DNA of 64,000 bases. Source: Plantago major (Eukaryota > Streptophyta > Magnoliopsida > Lamiales > Plantaginaceae). The position numbers and the translations under genes were made by a program. Within the stretch, counting starts at the first letter, position 1. Each line of letters opens with the position of its first letter. Below, piece after piece: positions 22,626 through 33,714 of this stretch. The DNA is taken from positions 57,288,580 to 57,352,579 of the forward strand of contig CM048840.1 of NCBI GenBank assembly GCA_026545765.1, given 5' to 3'. The notes beneath the pieces are model-generated. The model was not told the DNA's origin and did no database searches. It saw only the letters and a list, made by a program, of their open reading frames with translations.

Positions 22626-23517
22626 TGTTAGAACTTAAGATCCCGGATTGGTACTTGAAACAAGATCAATAGACAATGTTGCCAACAATGTTGTTCAACA
22701 TTGTCTTCAACATAGCAAACAGATGGCAGCGGATGAATAAGAATGAAACTTCTATTACCAAGCCAATATATAGAAAAATATATTGGCAGCGCCATAGGCA
22801 AAATATCTACTGACAGGAAAAGTAGATCTAATCAAGTGGGTTTAATACAATCACAGACGATTGATTAAACAACCAAAACTAGCCATAGAAGAACCAACAG
22901 TAAAAGCTATTCTAGGTCGATGTTTGAAAGAGTTATTCCAACAATGAATACTCTTAGACAAACTCTAAAGCTAGCAGAAAACAAGAAGCCTAAACTCTTT
23001 TAATAAAATCTCAATTAATCATCAAGAAAGGCTCAATGATTGCTCGGCTGAATCCTTGTATATATACTTGAGATATCGACAGCTCCCATCCAAGTCGAAA
23101 GGCAATAGGATCTCAGCAAAGGCAATTTTCCATGTTCTTGTTTTCTTCAATAATCAGCTAGAAGGAAATTCCCATATTAGTGTCTTCAACAATATATTTC
23201 CTTCTTGCTTTCTTCAACAATATTCTTGAAAGATTCTCTCTTTAGATTGCATTCCTTATGTCCAAAGCAACTCAAACTCTTTCCTTATTCTGCAGGAAAT
23301 TGAATTGATTGCTTCCTACCCAAGTCATCAATCAAATTGGCGCTTGTTTCTATGTTGTCTCATTGTCCGTAATGTTGTTCCAACATTGTATCGGCACTAT
23401 TTCGCAATGTTGCACAACATTGAAATCCTGCAGTTCACAAACAACAACAACAAACACAAACATTGAACTGAATCATGAAAGATAAGATTAACTAATCAAG
23501 TGCAACTTGCATTTTCA
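22626..23517 (-). repeat. 3' LTR of the nested copia element
   Basis: 892 bp, TGTTAGAACT ... GCATTTTCA on the plus strand. It contains paired CAATGTTG/CAACATTG words and a TATATATA sequence near 23056. Nearly identical to 28101-28996. Confidence 0.93.
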
Positions 23518-25768
23518 ATCTCCCCCTTAATCTTAGTCTTTCATCAAGCAATAGCATTCCTTTGGGCTCATTGATTCCTTTTGATCCAATAAGCATGTTT
23601 GAGCCCAACTTGATATATTCTACAAAATATTCATAGAAAAACAACTACAAACATTGAACCGGTTATGTTACGAAGAAAGGTTGAATTACTAAACAAAGTG
23701 CACTAAATCGCACTTTCAATCTCCCCCTTAATTCTGATCTTTCTTCACACAACCTAAAACCAGTTTGTTAGTCAAATCGAACAAGTAGGATTTAAACAAG
23801 TCAAGAGGAATCCTTTGTTGGGAACTGAAAGATAAAGTCCAATCGATCAATGCTGATGGACAATGTCGAGTCAACACGAACTCAACATTCTTGTAAATAT
23901 GCACTTTCAAATTCCTCTTATGTCTTTGTCTACTCATCTCCTTTGAACTCATCATGGGCATCATATCATACTTCTTTTGACAATTCGCACTTTTCGAGTT
24001 AGTGAATAAATACAAACTTGCGTGAGAATCGCAGGTATAAGTGCGATAAACAAAAGTCGTTCGCAATGTTGACACAACATTGCGATCAACCCGCACTATT
24101 CAATCTCCCCCTTTGTCTTTCTTCACAAAAACACACCTGAACAAACTTGTTAGACATAAACAAATATAACAGGCATGAAACTACAGAACTCCCCCTCAAC
24201 ATTAGACGAGAGCAATATAACAAAATAATGTATGTTTGCTTTTTGTTCAATCTCTTCTCTTCTCCCCCTTTTTGAGAAGAAAGATATCTCTCAGATTATT
24301 CAACCAAGTTCACAAAAGGAGACAAGAAGACATGCAATGAGTGCAATACTGAGTTGTGGGATCAGGGACCTCTGATAAGAGTCATGCAATGTTGGAGAAT
24401 GATGTTGAAAACATTGAGTTCAACACTGGCAGCCAAGGTGATAGCAGAAGCAGGAAAAGAGTTTGGATCGGCTGAAGGGCAGTAATCATGAATAGAGGTT
24501 GAATTAGCTGGAGAGCAGTGTTAGGATAAGAGTGGATGGTCATGATGGGTGTTGTTGGGTTTGCCTTAAAAGATCCTGCAAATATATATCAATGCTACAG
24601 AAACTGTGCATAACTGTTAATAAAAGATTAAAGTTGCAAGTAAAGCAGGTTATCCGTCAAGTCATAGTAATCAGTTAAGATAAACCCTAGGAGGTTGACA
24701 CTAAAATCTTGATCTTAAATAATGACTTGGAATGCAAGAACAGAAAGCAAAACCCCAAACCCCAATGAAACACCTTAGACCTGAAACACCTCAGACCTAC
24801 TCCCCCTCAAACCCAAAAACACACAGAAAGATCAGATAGAGAAGCACATATAAAAAAGAGCAAATATAAGTCAGAAAGTACTCCAAGGACAGCCAATGTT
24901 GACTCAACATTGATGACAACATCGGAAAATCAGACCACTCTTAATGTAAGTCAGCCAGGAAACCAAGTCTAAAAATGTGCAGATTCGATTAACACCACTG
25001 ATCCTGCAGGCAAAGACAGAGAGAGAAAGGAATACCAAAGAAACACACTCAACATTGCCTCAAGAAGTAAATTGAACAATTAGCATAAGTTTGAGTGGGG
25101 GTGACCATGAGACCGTGAACCATGTCAAATAATTGGAACACGTATGAATCCGCTCCAAAGCCGAAGCCTATGCGGAATTAGGCAAACACACGTCTCATGG
25201 CATAAAATCACTCATTTGACCACATTGGGTAATTTGGTACTCAGAAAGTGAACCAGCAGCATTACGAGAATCGGCACTTTTGTGCGTGTTGGTTTCCAGT
25301 ACAGGCCATCAACCCTCACGACATATGACACATTGGCCACGTCGATATCTGGATAGTATTTGAAACCTGCCCAACACGATCCTCGACGGAAATACTTCGA
25401 GCCCTTTTTTATCATAATTCATTAGATTTATTAAGCATAAAGGACAGGAGGCAACATCAAGTGCGAGTCAAGGTACGAGTAAAAATAGCCAAAAAGCAGC
25501 AAAAGTGGATTTTACATGAAGCAAACACACGGGAGACTCGATCCCTTTCAACCTTGTTTTCAAATAGCCTTTCAAACCCTAAGAATCACCACTGTAAGCT
25601 ACAAAGCAGGAACAACGATAGACCAGTACAGAAGCACAGAAAGCACTTAGACATACACAAAAAAAATAAAAAAATAAAAAAAATCAAAAGGCAACAAAAA
25701 AACACATCACTTTTCTCCTGCCAGTGTTGACTGTGATCTTGAGTCAACACTGGTTTCAACATCGAAGA
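23518..25768 (-). other. 3' non-coding region of the nested copia element with repeated PPT-like tracts
   Basis: No coding frame of note. On the element strand, tracts of AAGGGGGAGATTGAA type occur next to the LTR (about 23517-23527) and again near 23714-23729 and 24098-24112; further CCCCCT-rich tracts lie near 24189, 24263 and 24802. At 23714 and 24098 the tract is followed by TGAAAGTGC- or TGAATAGTGC-like text similar to the LTR start TGAAAATGC. Repeated polypurine tracts are a described Sirevirus feature. CAATGTTG/CAACATTG pairs recur near 24065, 24388, 24896 and 25722. Confidence 0.7.
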
Positions 25769-26280
25769 TCACAAAGAGCACAAATCAAGAGATCTTCTAA
25801 GACTGAAGAATCTCTCACAATTCAAAGGCTTGGTAACAATATCTGCAAGTTGATTGGTTGTATCTAAGTGTTGTATGACTATTACTTGAAGATTGACCAT
25901 ATCCTTAAGAAAATTATACCTAATGTCTACGTATTTCGTGCGTGAGTGCAAAACAGGCTTCTTAAAATTATTTATGGCACTAAGGTCATCACAGAACATC
26001 AACAAGGTATCACATTGAAGAACAAAATCATGCATCATATTTTTCACCCATATCAATTGAGTAACATAACTCCCAGATGTTACATGTTCAGATTCAACAT
26101 ATGAGAGTGACACATTGTTCTGTTTCTTGCAATACCATGACATTAAATTAGAATCAAGATAAAAGCAACCTCCACTAGTGTATTTTCTATCATCTAGCTC
26201 ACCAGCCCAATCAGAATCACTAAATCCCACTAGATTAGTGTTTGTATCACATGCATACCATAATCTAAGATTAACAGTTC
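25769..26280 (-). pseudogene. RNase H remnant of the nested copia element
   Basis: Reads NLRLWYACDTNTNLVGFSDSDWAG, then SWYCKKQNNVSLSYVESEH, MFCDDLSAIN, HSRTKYVDIRYNFLKDMV and the pol end TNQLADIVTKPL. The first Asp and the Glu are present. The domain starts abruptly near 26280 at a TA-rich spot with no RT sequence upstream, which marks the internal deletion breakpoint. Confidence 0.85.
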
Positions 26281-27013
26281 TTGATATATATATATGAAAA
26301 ATCTTTTAAGAATAATCAGGTGTGGGTTTTTAGGGTTAGACTGATACCTGGCACAAACACACACAAAAAACATGATGTCAGGTATGCTGGTTGATAGATA
26401 TAGAAGGTCAAGTCATTGTTATGTACAATGTTGGTCAACATCATCTCCAACATCGATTCTGCTGAGCATAAGACCATTAGCCATAGGAGTCTTTGGGTTC
26501 CTATCATGCTCATCTCATGGGTACCGCCGATGGAATTTCACTGATATTGAGCTCAATGTTGTGTCATCATTGCTGTCAGCATTGAAAATTTCTCCTTGTA
26601 CACCAGCTGGAGTTCTTGGTTTAGACACCTTTTCAGGTTCAGTATTAGTTTTCTTAGGAGTAGTGTCTTTAACCTGCTCAAGACTGCAAGAACTTTGTTT
26701 ATTCTTGGCATGCGTGCCTTTACGGATAGAGACATCGGAAGACAGTTTAAACAGACAATGTTGATGTCAATGTTGAATCAACATTGTTTTCATTCATCGA
26801 TTTGACTCTTCCCTGATAATCTGCAGATAGATCAACGAACCATGTAGACAAAACATCGAGAAACCGATTCCTCGTGGTTAGTCCGAAAAGTGTTTCCGCT
26901 TTTGAGAATCATCATAGTCGAAAAAGACTTCTTTTGTCAATGTTGGACCATCAATGTTGGACCAACATTGTTTCTCAACATTGTTCGTAATGAGATAGGG
27001 CTTTGGCATGAAC
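26281..27013 (-). other. deletion-scar region between gag and RNase H
   Basis: About 730 bp where protease, integrase and RT would lie. I recognise no pol motif on either strand. It holds some of the densest CAATGTTG/CAACATTG inverted pairs in the element (26757-26790 and 26937-26990, the latter 20-80 bp past the gag stop). Confidence 0.6.
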
Positions 27014-28045
27014 TTACGGATCATCATCTTCCTGCTCATTATCTGAAACATCACTGAGACAAGCAAGCATAGTCTTTTTCTCCTTTCGAAGAGTGTTAGC
27101 ACATTCATTCTGATAATGCCCCCATCCTTGACATTCAAAACATCTAACTTTACTAAGTTTACTAAGACTAGGGCTAGAGTTTGACACACCAGTTTTCTTT
27201 TTGAAATTTCTAGTTCCTTTTGAGTTGCTCGAAGAGCCTCTATTAGAATTCTTCCTGAATCTAAGTTTCTCAATTTTCCTAACCAAGTCATTGTAGGCTT
27301 CTTCAGTCATGTCATCAGAATCATCACTACTGCTTTCAGACTCAGTAACTTTAGCTTTAGATTTAGAGTGAAGGGACATACTAAGGATTTTCGTACCTTT
27401 TCTTTCATTATCAATTATCTCAAAATTTTTCAAATTGTTCATCAAGGTATGAAAATCCATAGTAGCTAGATTGTGAGTGTCTTCCAAAATAGTAACTTTA
27501 GTGTCAAATTTTGGAGAGAGAGATCGAATGGCTTTAGAAATCAGTTGCTTGTTGGAAATAGCATCACCAAGAAGTTGAATATCATTAGACAAAGTCAAAA
27601 GCTTTTCAAAATAAGAATCAATGGTTTCAGCTTCTTCCATTCTTAGATTTTCAAATTTTGACCAAAGCATTCGAAGTTTAGTTTGTTTGACACTATTATC
27701 ACCTTCACAATGATTCTGAAGTAAGTCCCAAGCTTGTTTAGCAGTAGTGCAATTTTGAATGATTTTAAACATATGAGCATCAACATGTCCAAAAATGGCA
27801 TTTAAAGCTTTTTCATTGTAGGAGCTTAAAAGAAAGTCACCTGCAGTGAAGCGTTCTTCAGGTATGGGAACAATATCTCCATCAGCATCAGGTCCTTCAG
27901 TAGGCCAGACAAATCCTTCAAGAACAGATCTCCAAGCTCGACCTTCAATGGACTTGATGTATGTCCTCATCCTGATTTTCCAGTAGTGGTAGTTCGATCC
28001 ATCAAGCATAGGTGGCCTGTAGACACTTGAGTTTGCAACATCCAT
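27014..28045 (-). CDS. gag of the nested copia element, intact
   Basis: About 343 residues from the ATG at 28045 (MDVANSSVYRPPMLDGSNY); the open frame extends 8 codons further upstream from a GTG. Motifs: YHYWKIRMRTYIKSIEG, AWDLLQNHCEGD and MTEEAYNDLVRKIEKLRF, and a CCHC zinc knuckle CFECQGWGHYQNEC followed by ANTLRKEKK, the pattern of SIRE/Maximus gag. It ends acidic (SDVSDNEQEDDDP). The product would assemble particles and bind RNA. No stop or frameshift is visible, unlike every other retroelement ORF here except the copia extra ORF. Keeping gag while losing pol resembles terminal-repeat-with-gag elements. Confidence 0.9.
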   Translation of the reverse strand: MDVANSSVYRPPMLDGSNYHYWKIRMRTYIKSIEGRAWRSVLEGFVWPTEGPDADGDIVPIPEERFTAGDFLLSSYNEKALNAIFGHVDAHMFKIIQNCTTAKQAWDLLQNHCEGDNSVKQTKLRMLWSKFENLRMEEAETIDSYFEKLLTLSNDIQLLGDAISNKQLISKAIRSLSPKFDTKVTILEDTHNLATMDFHTLMNNLKNFEIIDNERKGTKILSMSLHSKSKAKVTESESSSDDSDDMTEEAYNDLVRKIEKLRFRKNSNRGSSSNSKGTRNFKKKTGVSNSSPSLSKLSKVRCFECQGWGHYQNECANTLRKEKKTMLACLSDVSDNEQEDDDP

Positions 28046-28085
28046 TGTAGTAGTACCAAATCCAGACACCAGTAGTTAGGTGGCT

Positions 28086-28098
28086 GGCTCTGATGCCA
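28086..28098 (-). other. primer-binding site of the nested element
   Basis: TGGCATCAGAGCC on the minus strand, starting 2 bases from the LTR edge at 28101. It is a variant of the Met-tRNA-complementary site TGGTATCAGAGC. Confidence 0.8.
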
Positions 28099-28100
28099 CT

Positions 28101-28996
28101 TGTTAGAACTTAAGATCCCGGATTGGTACTTGAAACAAGATCAATAGACAATGTTGCCAACAATGTTGTTCAACATTGTCTTCAACATAGCAAACAGATG
28201 GCAGCGGATGAATAAGAATGAAACTTCTATTACCAAGCCAATATATAGAAAATATATTGGCAGCGCCGTAGGCAAAATATCTACTGACAGGAAAAGTAGA
28301 TCTAATCAAGTGGGTTTAATACAATCACAGACGATTGATTAAACAACCAAAACTAGCCCTAGAAGAACCAACAGTAAAAGCTATTCTAGGTCGATGTTTG
28401 AAAGAGTTATTCCGACAATGAATACTCTTAGACAAACTCTAAAGCTAGCAGAAAACAAGAAGCCTAAACTCTTTTAATAAAATCTCGATTGATCATCAAG
28501 AAAGGCTCAATGATTGCTCGGCTGAATCCTTGTATATATACTTGAGATATCGACAGCTCCCATCCAAGTCGAAAGGCAATAGGATCTCAGCAAAGGCAAT
28601 TTTCCATGTTCTTGTTTTCTTCAATAATCAGCTAGAAGGAAATTCCCATATTAGTGTCTTCAACAATATATTTCCTTCTTGCTTTCTTCAACAATATTCT
28701 TGAAAGATTCTCTCTTTAGATTGCATTCCTTATGTCCAAAGCAACTCATACTCTTTCCTTATTCCTGCAGAAATTCGAATTGATTGCTTCCAGTCCAAGT
28801 CATCAATCCAATTGGCCTGCTTGTTTCTATGTTGTCTGCTGTTGTCCGTAATGTTGTTCCAACATTGTATCGGCACTATTTCGCAATGTTGCACAACATT
28901 GAAATCCTGCAGTTCATAAACAACAACAACAAACACAAACATTGAACTGAATCATGAAAGATAAGATTAACTAATCAAGTGCAACTTGCATTTTCA
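28101..28996 (-). repeat. 5' LTR of the nested copia element
   Basis: 896 bp partner of 22626-23517, with about 20 differences by eye. It adjoins the primer-binding site, which fixes the element orientation as minus. Confidence 0.93.
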
Positions 28997-29136
28997 ATGT
29001 TGAAAAAGGCAATATAGAGATACTCAAGATTGGCACAGAAGACCAACTTGCAGATATCTTCACCAAGCCCCTACAAGAAAGCCGGTTCTTGACCTTAAGA
29101 CATAATCTTGGGTTGATGGAGTTGCCTAAGGACTGA
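28997..29136 (+). pseudogene. outer copia RNase H, 3' part
   Basis: After the target-site duplication ATGTT the host frame resumes with EKGNIEILKIGTEDQLADI then FTKPLQESRFLTLRHNLGL, the standard end of copia pol, and stops with TGA at 29134-29136. This confirms that the nested element interrupted this gene. Confidence 0.9.
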
Positions 29137-30035
29137 AAAATGTCCTGAATCTCTAAAGTCTGAGTAAGCAAGGTAGAAAAGAAGTAGGCCTCTGAGAACA
29201 TGCTCTCAGAAAGCCAAGTTGTTAAGAAGTGATGCAAAGATTTCTGAGTAGCAACACTCAGAAAGGCAAAGGTTGGAACACACTCAATGAGTAAATAAGA
29301 CTAGAACTTACTTACTAAAAGTGGGTCAAATACATTCAAACAACTGAAGTTTCTGATTCTTGAATTCAGGAAACTATTTAGTCATAAAGAGAAAAGACAT
29401 ATAAAGCCCGAAAAACATAAGTTCTGGAAGTCAAACATGTCCAATGTCTTGTATTTTTACCATTTTCATGATAAATAATATATAGATAAGGACTTGACAC
29501 TCAGAATGATAAGCTCAAACGATTAAGTGTTCCTACTCTTTACCAAGTGACACAATGAATGTAGCATATTAAAAATCCATCAAGTCGGCACATTACCATT
29601 TGTTGATTGATATCATTACAAGATATTCAATATAATCCCTTGATGAATAAACGTTTGATCTCAATGGGTGAGATCAAAACAAAGCAAGTAATGTCTGTTG
29701 AGAAATGCAGACATGGCCCACTACGCATTTAATGAAGTACAAAGGACGTACCACGCCTATGCAGATGCAAAGACACGCATTCATATTCAGCTATATGTAT
29801 GTTGTATCTATGAACATTTTGTCTGCTATATATATAGGATTTGGGCAAAAGACAAACACTTTTACCAATTCCGAAATTTCATACTTGCATCAAAATAGCA
29901 AAACCTCTCAAGTTTTCTGCAAAACTTCTTCTGCAACTCAACTTCTTGTGCTTAGTCTTCTGAAAAGATAGACTAATCTCGATTATTCTTGCAAAACCCA
30001 TCTGTAAACACTCACTCAAAGACTCTATATAAGAG
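29137..30035 (+). other. non-coding spacer between pol and the extra ORF of the outer copia
   Basis: About 900 bp rich in CTCAGAAAG and TCTGAG words near 29160-29270, with no conserved frame. ACTATATAAG at 30024-30033 lies just before the ATG at 30036. It resembles a TATA box and could serve a separate transcript, but this is inference. Confidence 0.5.
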
Positions 30036-31461
30036 ATGGCACCAAAGAAGATGACCACCAAGAACCCTAAGGCCGCATCATCTGCTCCTACTGAAAAGCA
30101 AGGAGGAAAAGAACTCAAGGTGTTGAATAAACGCCTTCTAGGAGAGTTACCCCTTCTGATTGGAATCCAAGTCACAAGATGAATTGGGGAGCTTTTCTTG
30201 TGAAGAAATATGTTTCTGCAGTCATTTCTTCAAAAGCGGATAGAAAACTGATATTGGGAATGTTGAAAAGTTCCCATATCTACAAGTTTCGTGTCTTTGC
30301 GATGGACTATCCACCTTTGGATGTGTTGGAGTTCTACAACAACTCCAAAATCTTCACAAAAGTTGTGAATGATGTAGAAGAGAAGTACATGCAGACTGAA
30401 GTTCAAGGACAAGAAATTGTCCTAGACTGCAAGACTTTCTGCAACTTATTCCGATTGAAAAATCGAGGAACAATCGACGACATCAACATCAGGGATGCCT
30501 CCATGATTCAAAGTGTTAAGGAGCTATTTGAGGCAATCCAGATTGAAAATGCAAAGGGTTGCCCAGCAAACTTTGTTCTGAAAGCCATCAGAACCAGTCA
30601 TCTCCAGAAACACTGGAGTACTTTGGCTCTCATTCTGGTCCGTTGCTTTGAGAAGGTAAGTATCAGTAAACTTTCCTTAAGAATATTTTGGTAAAATTCA
30701 CTACTTAATCAATATGTTTGTTCTATCTTATAGGCTCAATCAGTAGAACACTTGGACGAAGAGAATGTAATCTTATCTCCTCCAAGAGAAACTAAAACTG
30801 CTGAACAAGTAGTATCTGAAGAAAAGGTTCCAGAAACCCCCAATGTTTCTGAGAAAGATGCTACTGAGCTTCCTCACTTGGAAGTAAGTGAAGTCTCAGA
30901 AAGCATTTTTCCACCTATCTTTTCTGATAACAAGTTTCTAAACATATTTGATTCTATTTCTCAGGTTCAATCAAAAAGAAAGGATGCTGAGGATCAGACT
31001 TCTCCTCACATCGAGGTATCTGAGGCCTCTGTGCCCAAACAAGCAGAAGTCCAAGCAAATGAGCCTAGTGTTTCTGCACAGGTATGCTCAGAAAGCTTAC
31101 TTTTGCACACAGATACTAACACAAGTAGTTTGAACAAAACTAACTTGATCCCTTTCTTTCAGGCTCAAAGTCTAGTGCCACTCAACTTACTCCAAGCCTT
31201 TTAGAAGCACACTCTCAAGAAACATCTAAAGTGCTTCAGACAATGGCAGAAACTCAGAAAGGCCGATCTTTCTGAAATTGCAAGAGTAATTGACATCCCA
31301 GAGAAAAGGGCCATAGCAATCAATCTGGAAGACCATATCCATGCTATGTTTCCCACAGAATCATATTCTTTTGCCACTCTGATGGATGATAACTTCTTAA
31401 ATGAAGTAGCACAAAGACTCCTAGCAGACTTTCAAGTCATTGATGCTCAGACCAAGAGCGG
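30036..31461 (+). pseudogene. extra ORF region of the outer copia, 5' part with three intron-like modules
   Basis: ATG at 30036 (MAPKKMTTKNPKAASSAP). After a frameshift before 30179 the frame reads MNWGAFLVKKYVSAVIS ... FAMDYPPLDVLEFYNNSKIF ... ILVRCFEK. Three GT-AG segments follow: 30656-30733 (GTAAGT to TATAG), 30884-30964 (GTAAGT to CTCAG) and 31082-31162 (GTATGC to TTCAG). Each is 78-81 bp, and after each one the next exon starts with GCTCAA or GTTCAA (residues AQS, VQS, AQS). Beyond 31163, coding text continues only with frameshifts (VIDIPEKRAIAINLEDHI). No catalytic motif is seen. The position matches the env-like ORF of Sireviruses, whose function is unknown. Confidence 0.6.
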
Positions 31462-33714
31462 ATGGTGACCCATCTGCCTTGCCCAAAGAATCTCACAACC
31501 TACCCTTCTGAGCAAGAAGAAGTAAATGGGAGGATGATCACACTTCCTAATGTGATCAACCTGGTTTCTGAAGATGAGGAGGAAACTGATGAGAATGACT
31601 ACCAAGAACCTCCTTTTGAGCATCCAAGTAAAGAAGATAAGAAAAAGGATGATGATGATGATGATCAGAATGATGATCCCCAACCTGGAAACGGCGGGAT
31701 TCAGAAAGCTAGCAAAGGAAGTGCAGAAAAGGCTACTCCTTCCGATGCTCAGAAAGCCCCATCTTCATCACCACCAATGTCTCATCAAAATACCCAACAG
31801 GCTGAACAAGACACAATTGAAGAAATCACAGCCACTAAGTTTAGGATTGAACAACTCAGATTTAAGTTGGAAGAGGAGAAGAGAATCAACTTAGAGTGTC
31901 AAGCTCTTATTCAAGAAAAGGAAGCCAAACTCGAAAAGCTCAGAGAAGCTAATGCCAAGGAATTGGCACTCCTAGATGAGCGAAGGTTGTTGAAAAATGC
32001 CATCGTTGTCACTGCTGCTGAGATAGATGCCATGGATGACAATGATGATGAAGAGCATTATGCTAAGGCTGCATCAGAAAGACCTTCTACTTCTCAGAAG
32101 GCTAGAATACTCAAAGGCAAACAAAAGATTGCCACTCAAAAGGATCATGAGAGTGATTCTGAAATAAACCCAAACTTGATCTCCCAAGCAGAAGATGAGA
32201 GGCTAATCACTAAGGAAAAGCTAGCCCTTCTGGCTCCTCAAATTTTCTCTGCTCCAGGTGTTTCAAGAAGTGATGAGCACAGGTCAAGAACAGCTGTTTT
32301 CTTGGAACTAAGAGACAGACTTGTTGCTCAAGACAACCAAGTCGTACAGTCAGTCCCAAAAGAGATGAAAGATTTGGCTGCTGCATTGCTAAATAGAGCA
32401 ACCAGCATAGCTCTCTCTCAGAAAGACTTAGTTATGATCAGGGAAGAAGACTACAACAATGCCAATCAAGCACTAGCAGATGCTACCTTTGCTACTCAGC
32501 AAGCTGAGGCTATTCTAAAGCCTCTTGAAGAGCTCAACAGAAAAGAGCAAGTGTTGGTTAGGCAAAACAAGGACATGAAAGAAGAAATCCAAGAATTGGT
32601 CAGGGTGCATAACAACCTCCAGAAGAACTTTGAATCACTCTCTGAAGCTTATGCTATCATGAGTCAGTCATTCATGACTAAGGGGGAAGGAGAGATGCCT
32701 CAGAAAGGCAGAGGAAGAAAAAGAAAACAATCAAATCTCCCCTCCTCAAGTCAACTAGTCATTAAGGACACCACCGGAGACACCCCTGTTGAAGAAGTTG
32801 TTCCAGATCAACCAGCCATAAAGCCGAGAAGTATGGTCACTAGGGGTACCAAGTCCCTTAGGATCTCAGATGGGAACAACCAGAAAGCTTCTGAAGAAGA
32901 AAATCAAGAAGAAGGTGAGGTAAGAGGTCAAGAGAGCTGCAAGCCTCACAACTGGAACATCAATGATGATGATGAGGATGAATCTGATACAGATGAGCAT
33001 CCAATTCACAGAAGAAGAAGAAGGCAAGCAAGCCCCTTACAATCTCCTCTGGCAGCAAGGCCATTAGCAGCCAGAACCCCTTCTGGAAAAACCAAGTCAA
33101 TTCAAGGGACTTCCACCAGCACAGCCCCAAGGCAGGAAGAAAGAGTCACAGGATCTCCTGACAGAAGGCCACCTAACAGAAAGGCTAGAAGGGATATTCA
33201 GTTTGGCAGAGAAAACAATGAAACTCATCAAGAAAAGCCAACTGATGCCCACATTGAATATGTGGAAACCAGTAATGAAGAGTCTTCATATAGGTGCATT
33301 CTGAACAAGAAAGGGTATTGGATTCTGGAATTGCAACATCTACTTGTCAATGATAAGTTTCCAACTCCCATCTTCAACCAGATCCTAAAATGGAGTGAAG
33401 GCAACCCAAATTTGCTAAAACATGAGAACCTTCATGCCTGGCTAAACTTTGAGGTTGAAAAGAGAAATGATGCTAGAAAGATGGACCTTTCTTTTCCTTG
33501 TCCTTACCCCAAGCCAGAAGATGTGCACAAGACAAGAAAACTGGATGGTAGCTACAGCAAGCAGAACAAGCTAGGTGTTCATCCCTATGAGTCATTCTAC
33601 ATGACAAAGGATGAATATCTGGATGATATTCACTATCTGGAAGAAATATACAAGTATTTCAACCTATCTGAGCTGCAAGTAGACCATGCCTGGGTCTGGG
33701 GAAAATACTACTAG
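31462..33714 (+). CDS. large extra ORF of the outer copia (Sirevirus env-position ORF)
   Basis: An open frame of 750 residues from an ATG, probably the 3' part of the ORF that begins at 30036. Visible features: an acidic N-terminus (SEDEEETDENDYQE, DDDDDDQNDD), a long coiled coil (about residues 115-185, EEKRINLECQALIQEKEAK), a second helical region (about 330-400), basic stretches (RGRKRKQ, RRRRRQAS), and a globular C-terminus with GYWILELQHLL, WSEGNPNLL and a terminal WVWGKYY. The dipeptide pairs QKA and SE recur because the CAGAAAGC and TCTGA words run through the frame. I see no signal peptide or obvious membrane segment, which argues against a true envelope protein. Confidence 0.65.
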   Translation: MVTHLPCPKNLTTYPSEQEEVNGRMITLPNVINLVSEDEEETDENDYQEPPFEHPSKEDKKKDDDDDDQNDDPQPGNGGIQKASKGSAEKATPSDAQKAPSSSPPMSHQNTQQAEQDTIEEITATKFRIEQLRFKLEEEKRINLECQALIQEKEAKLEKLREANAKELALLDERRLLKNAIVVTAAEIDAMDDNDDEEHYAKAASERPSTSQKARILKGKQKIATQKDHESDSEINPNLISQAEDERLITKEKLALLAPQIFSAPGVSRSDEHRSRTAVFLELRDRLVAQDNQVVQSVPKEMKDLAAALLNRATSIALSQKDLVMIREEDYNNANQALADATFATQQAEAILKPLEELNRKEQVLVRQNKDMKEEIQELVRVHNNLQKNFESLSEAYAIMSQSFMTKGEGEMPQKGRGRKRKQSNLPSSSQLVIKDTTGDTPVEEVVPDQPAIKPRSMVTRGTKSLRISDGNNQKASEEENQEEGEVRGQESCKPHNWNINDDDEDESDTDEHPIHRRRRRQASPLQSPLAARPLAARTPSGKTKSIQGTSTSTAPRQEERVTGSPDRRPPNRKARRDIQFGRENNETHQEKPTDAHIEYVETSNEESSYRCILNKKGYWILELQHLLVNDKFPTPIFNQILKWSEGNPNLLKHENLHAWLNFEVEKRNDARKMDLSFPCPYPKPEDVHKTRKLDGSYSKQNKLGVHPYESFYMTKDEYLDDIHYLEEIYKYFNLSELQVDHAWVWGKYY

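Larger units (their letters stand above)
22626..28996 (-). mobile_element. nested copia element lacking RT and integrase
   Basis: Flanked by ATGTT (22621-22625 and 28997-29001), a perfect 5-bp TSD within the RNase H of the host element. LTRs: 22626-23517 and 28101-28996. On the minus strand the order is LTR, PBS (TGGCATCAGAGCC), gag (28045-27014), a short non-coding remnant, the end of RNase H, 2.2 kb of non-coding DNA with several PPT-like tracts, then the 3' LTR. Protease, integrase and RT are gone. It would depend on proteins from a relative. By eye LTR divergence is about 2 percent, so the deleted form itself probably transposed recently. Confidence 0.93.

Noticed and set aside
31462..33714. 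Host gene captured by the copia element
   Set aside because: Position and orientation match the Sirevirus extra ORF, and the family-specific CAGAAAG/TCTGAG words run through it; no host domain is recognised.
30036..33714. True envelope gene
   Set aside because: No signal peptide or clear membrane segment visible; only the position is env-like.
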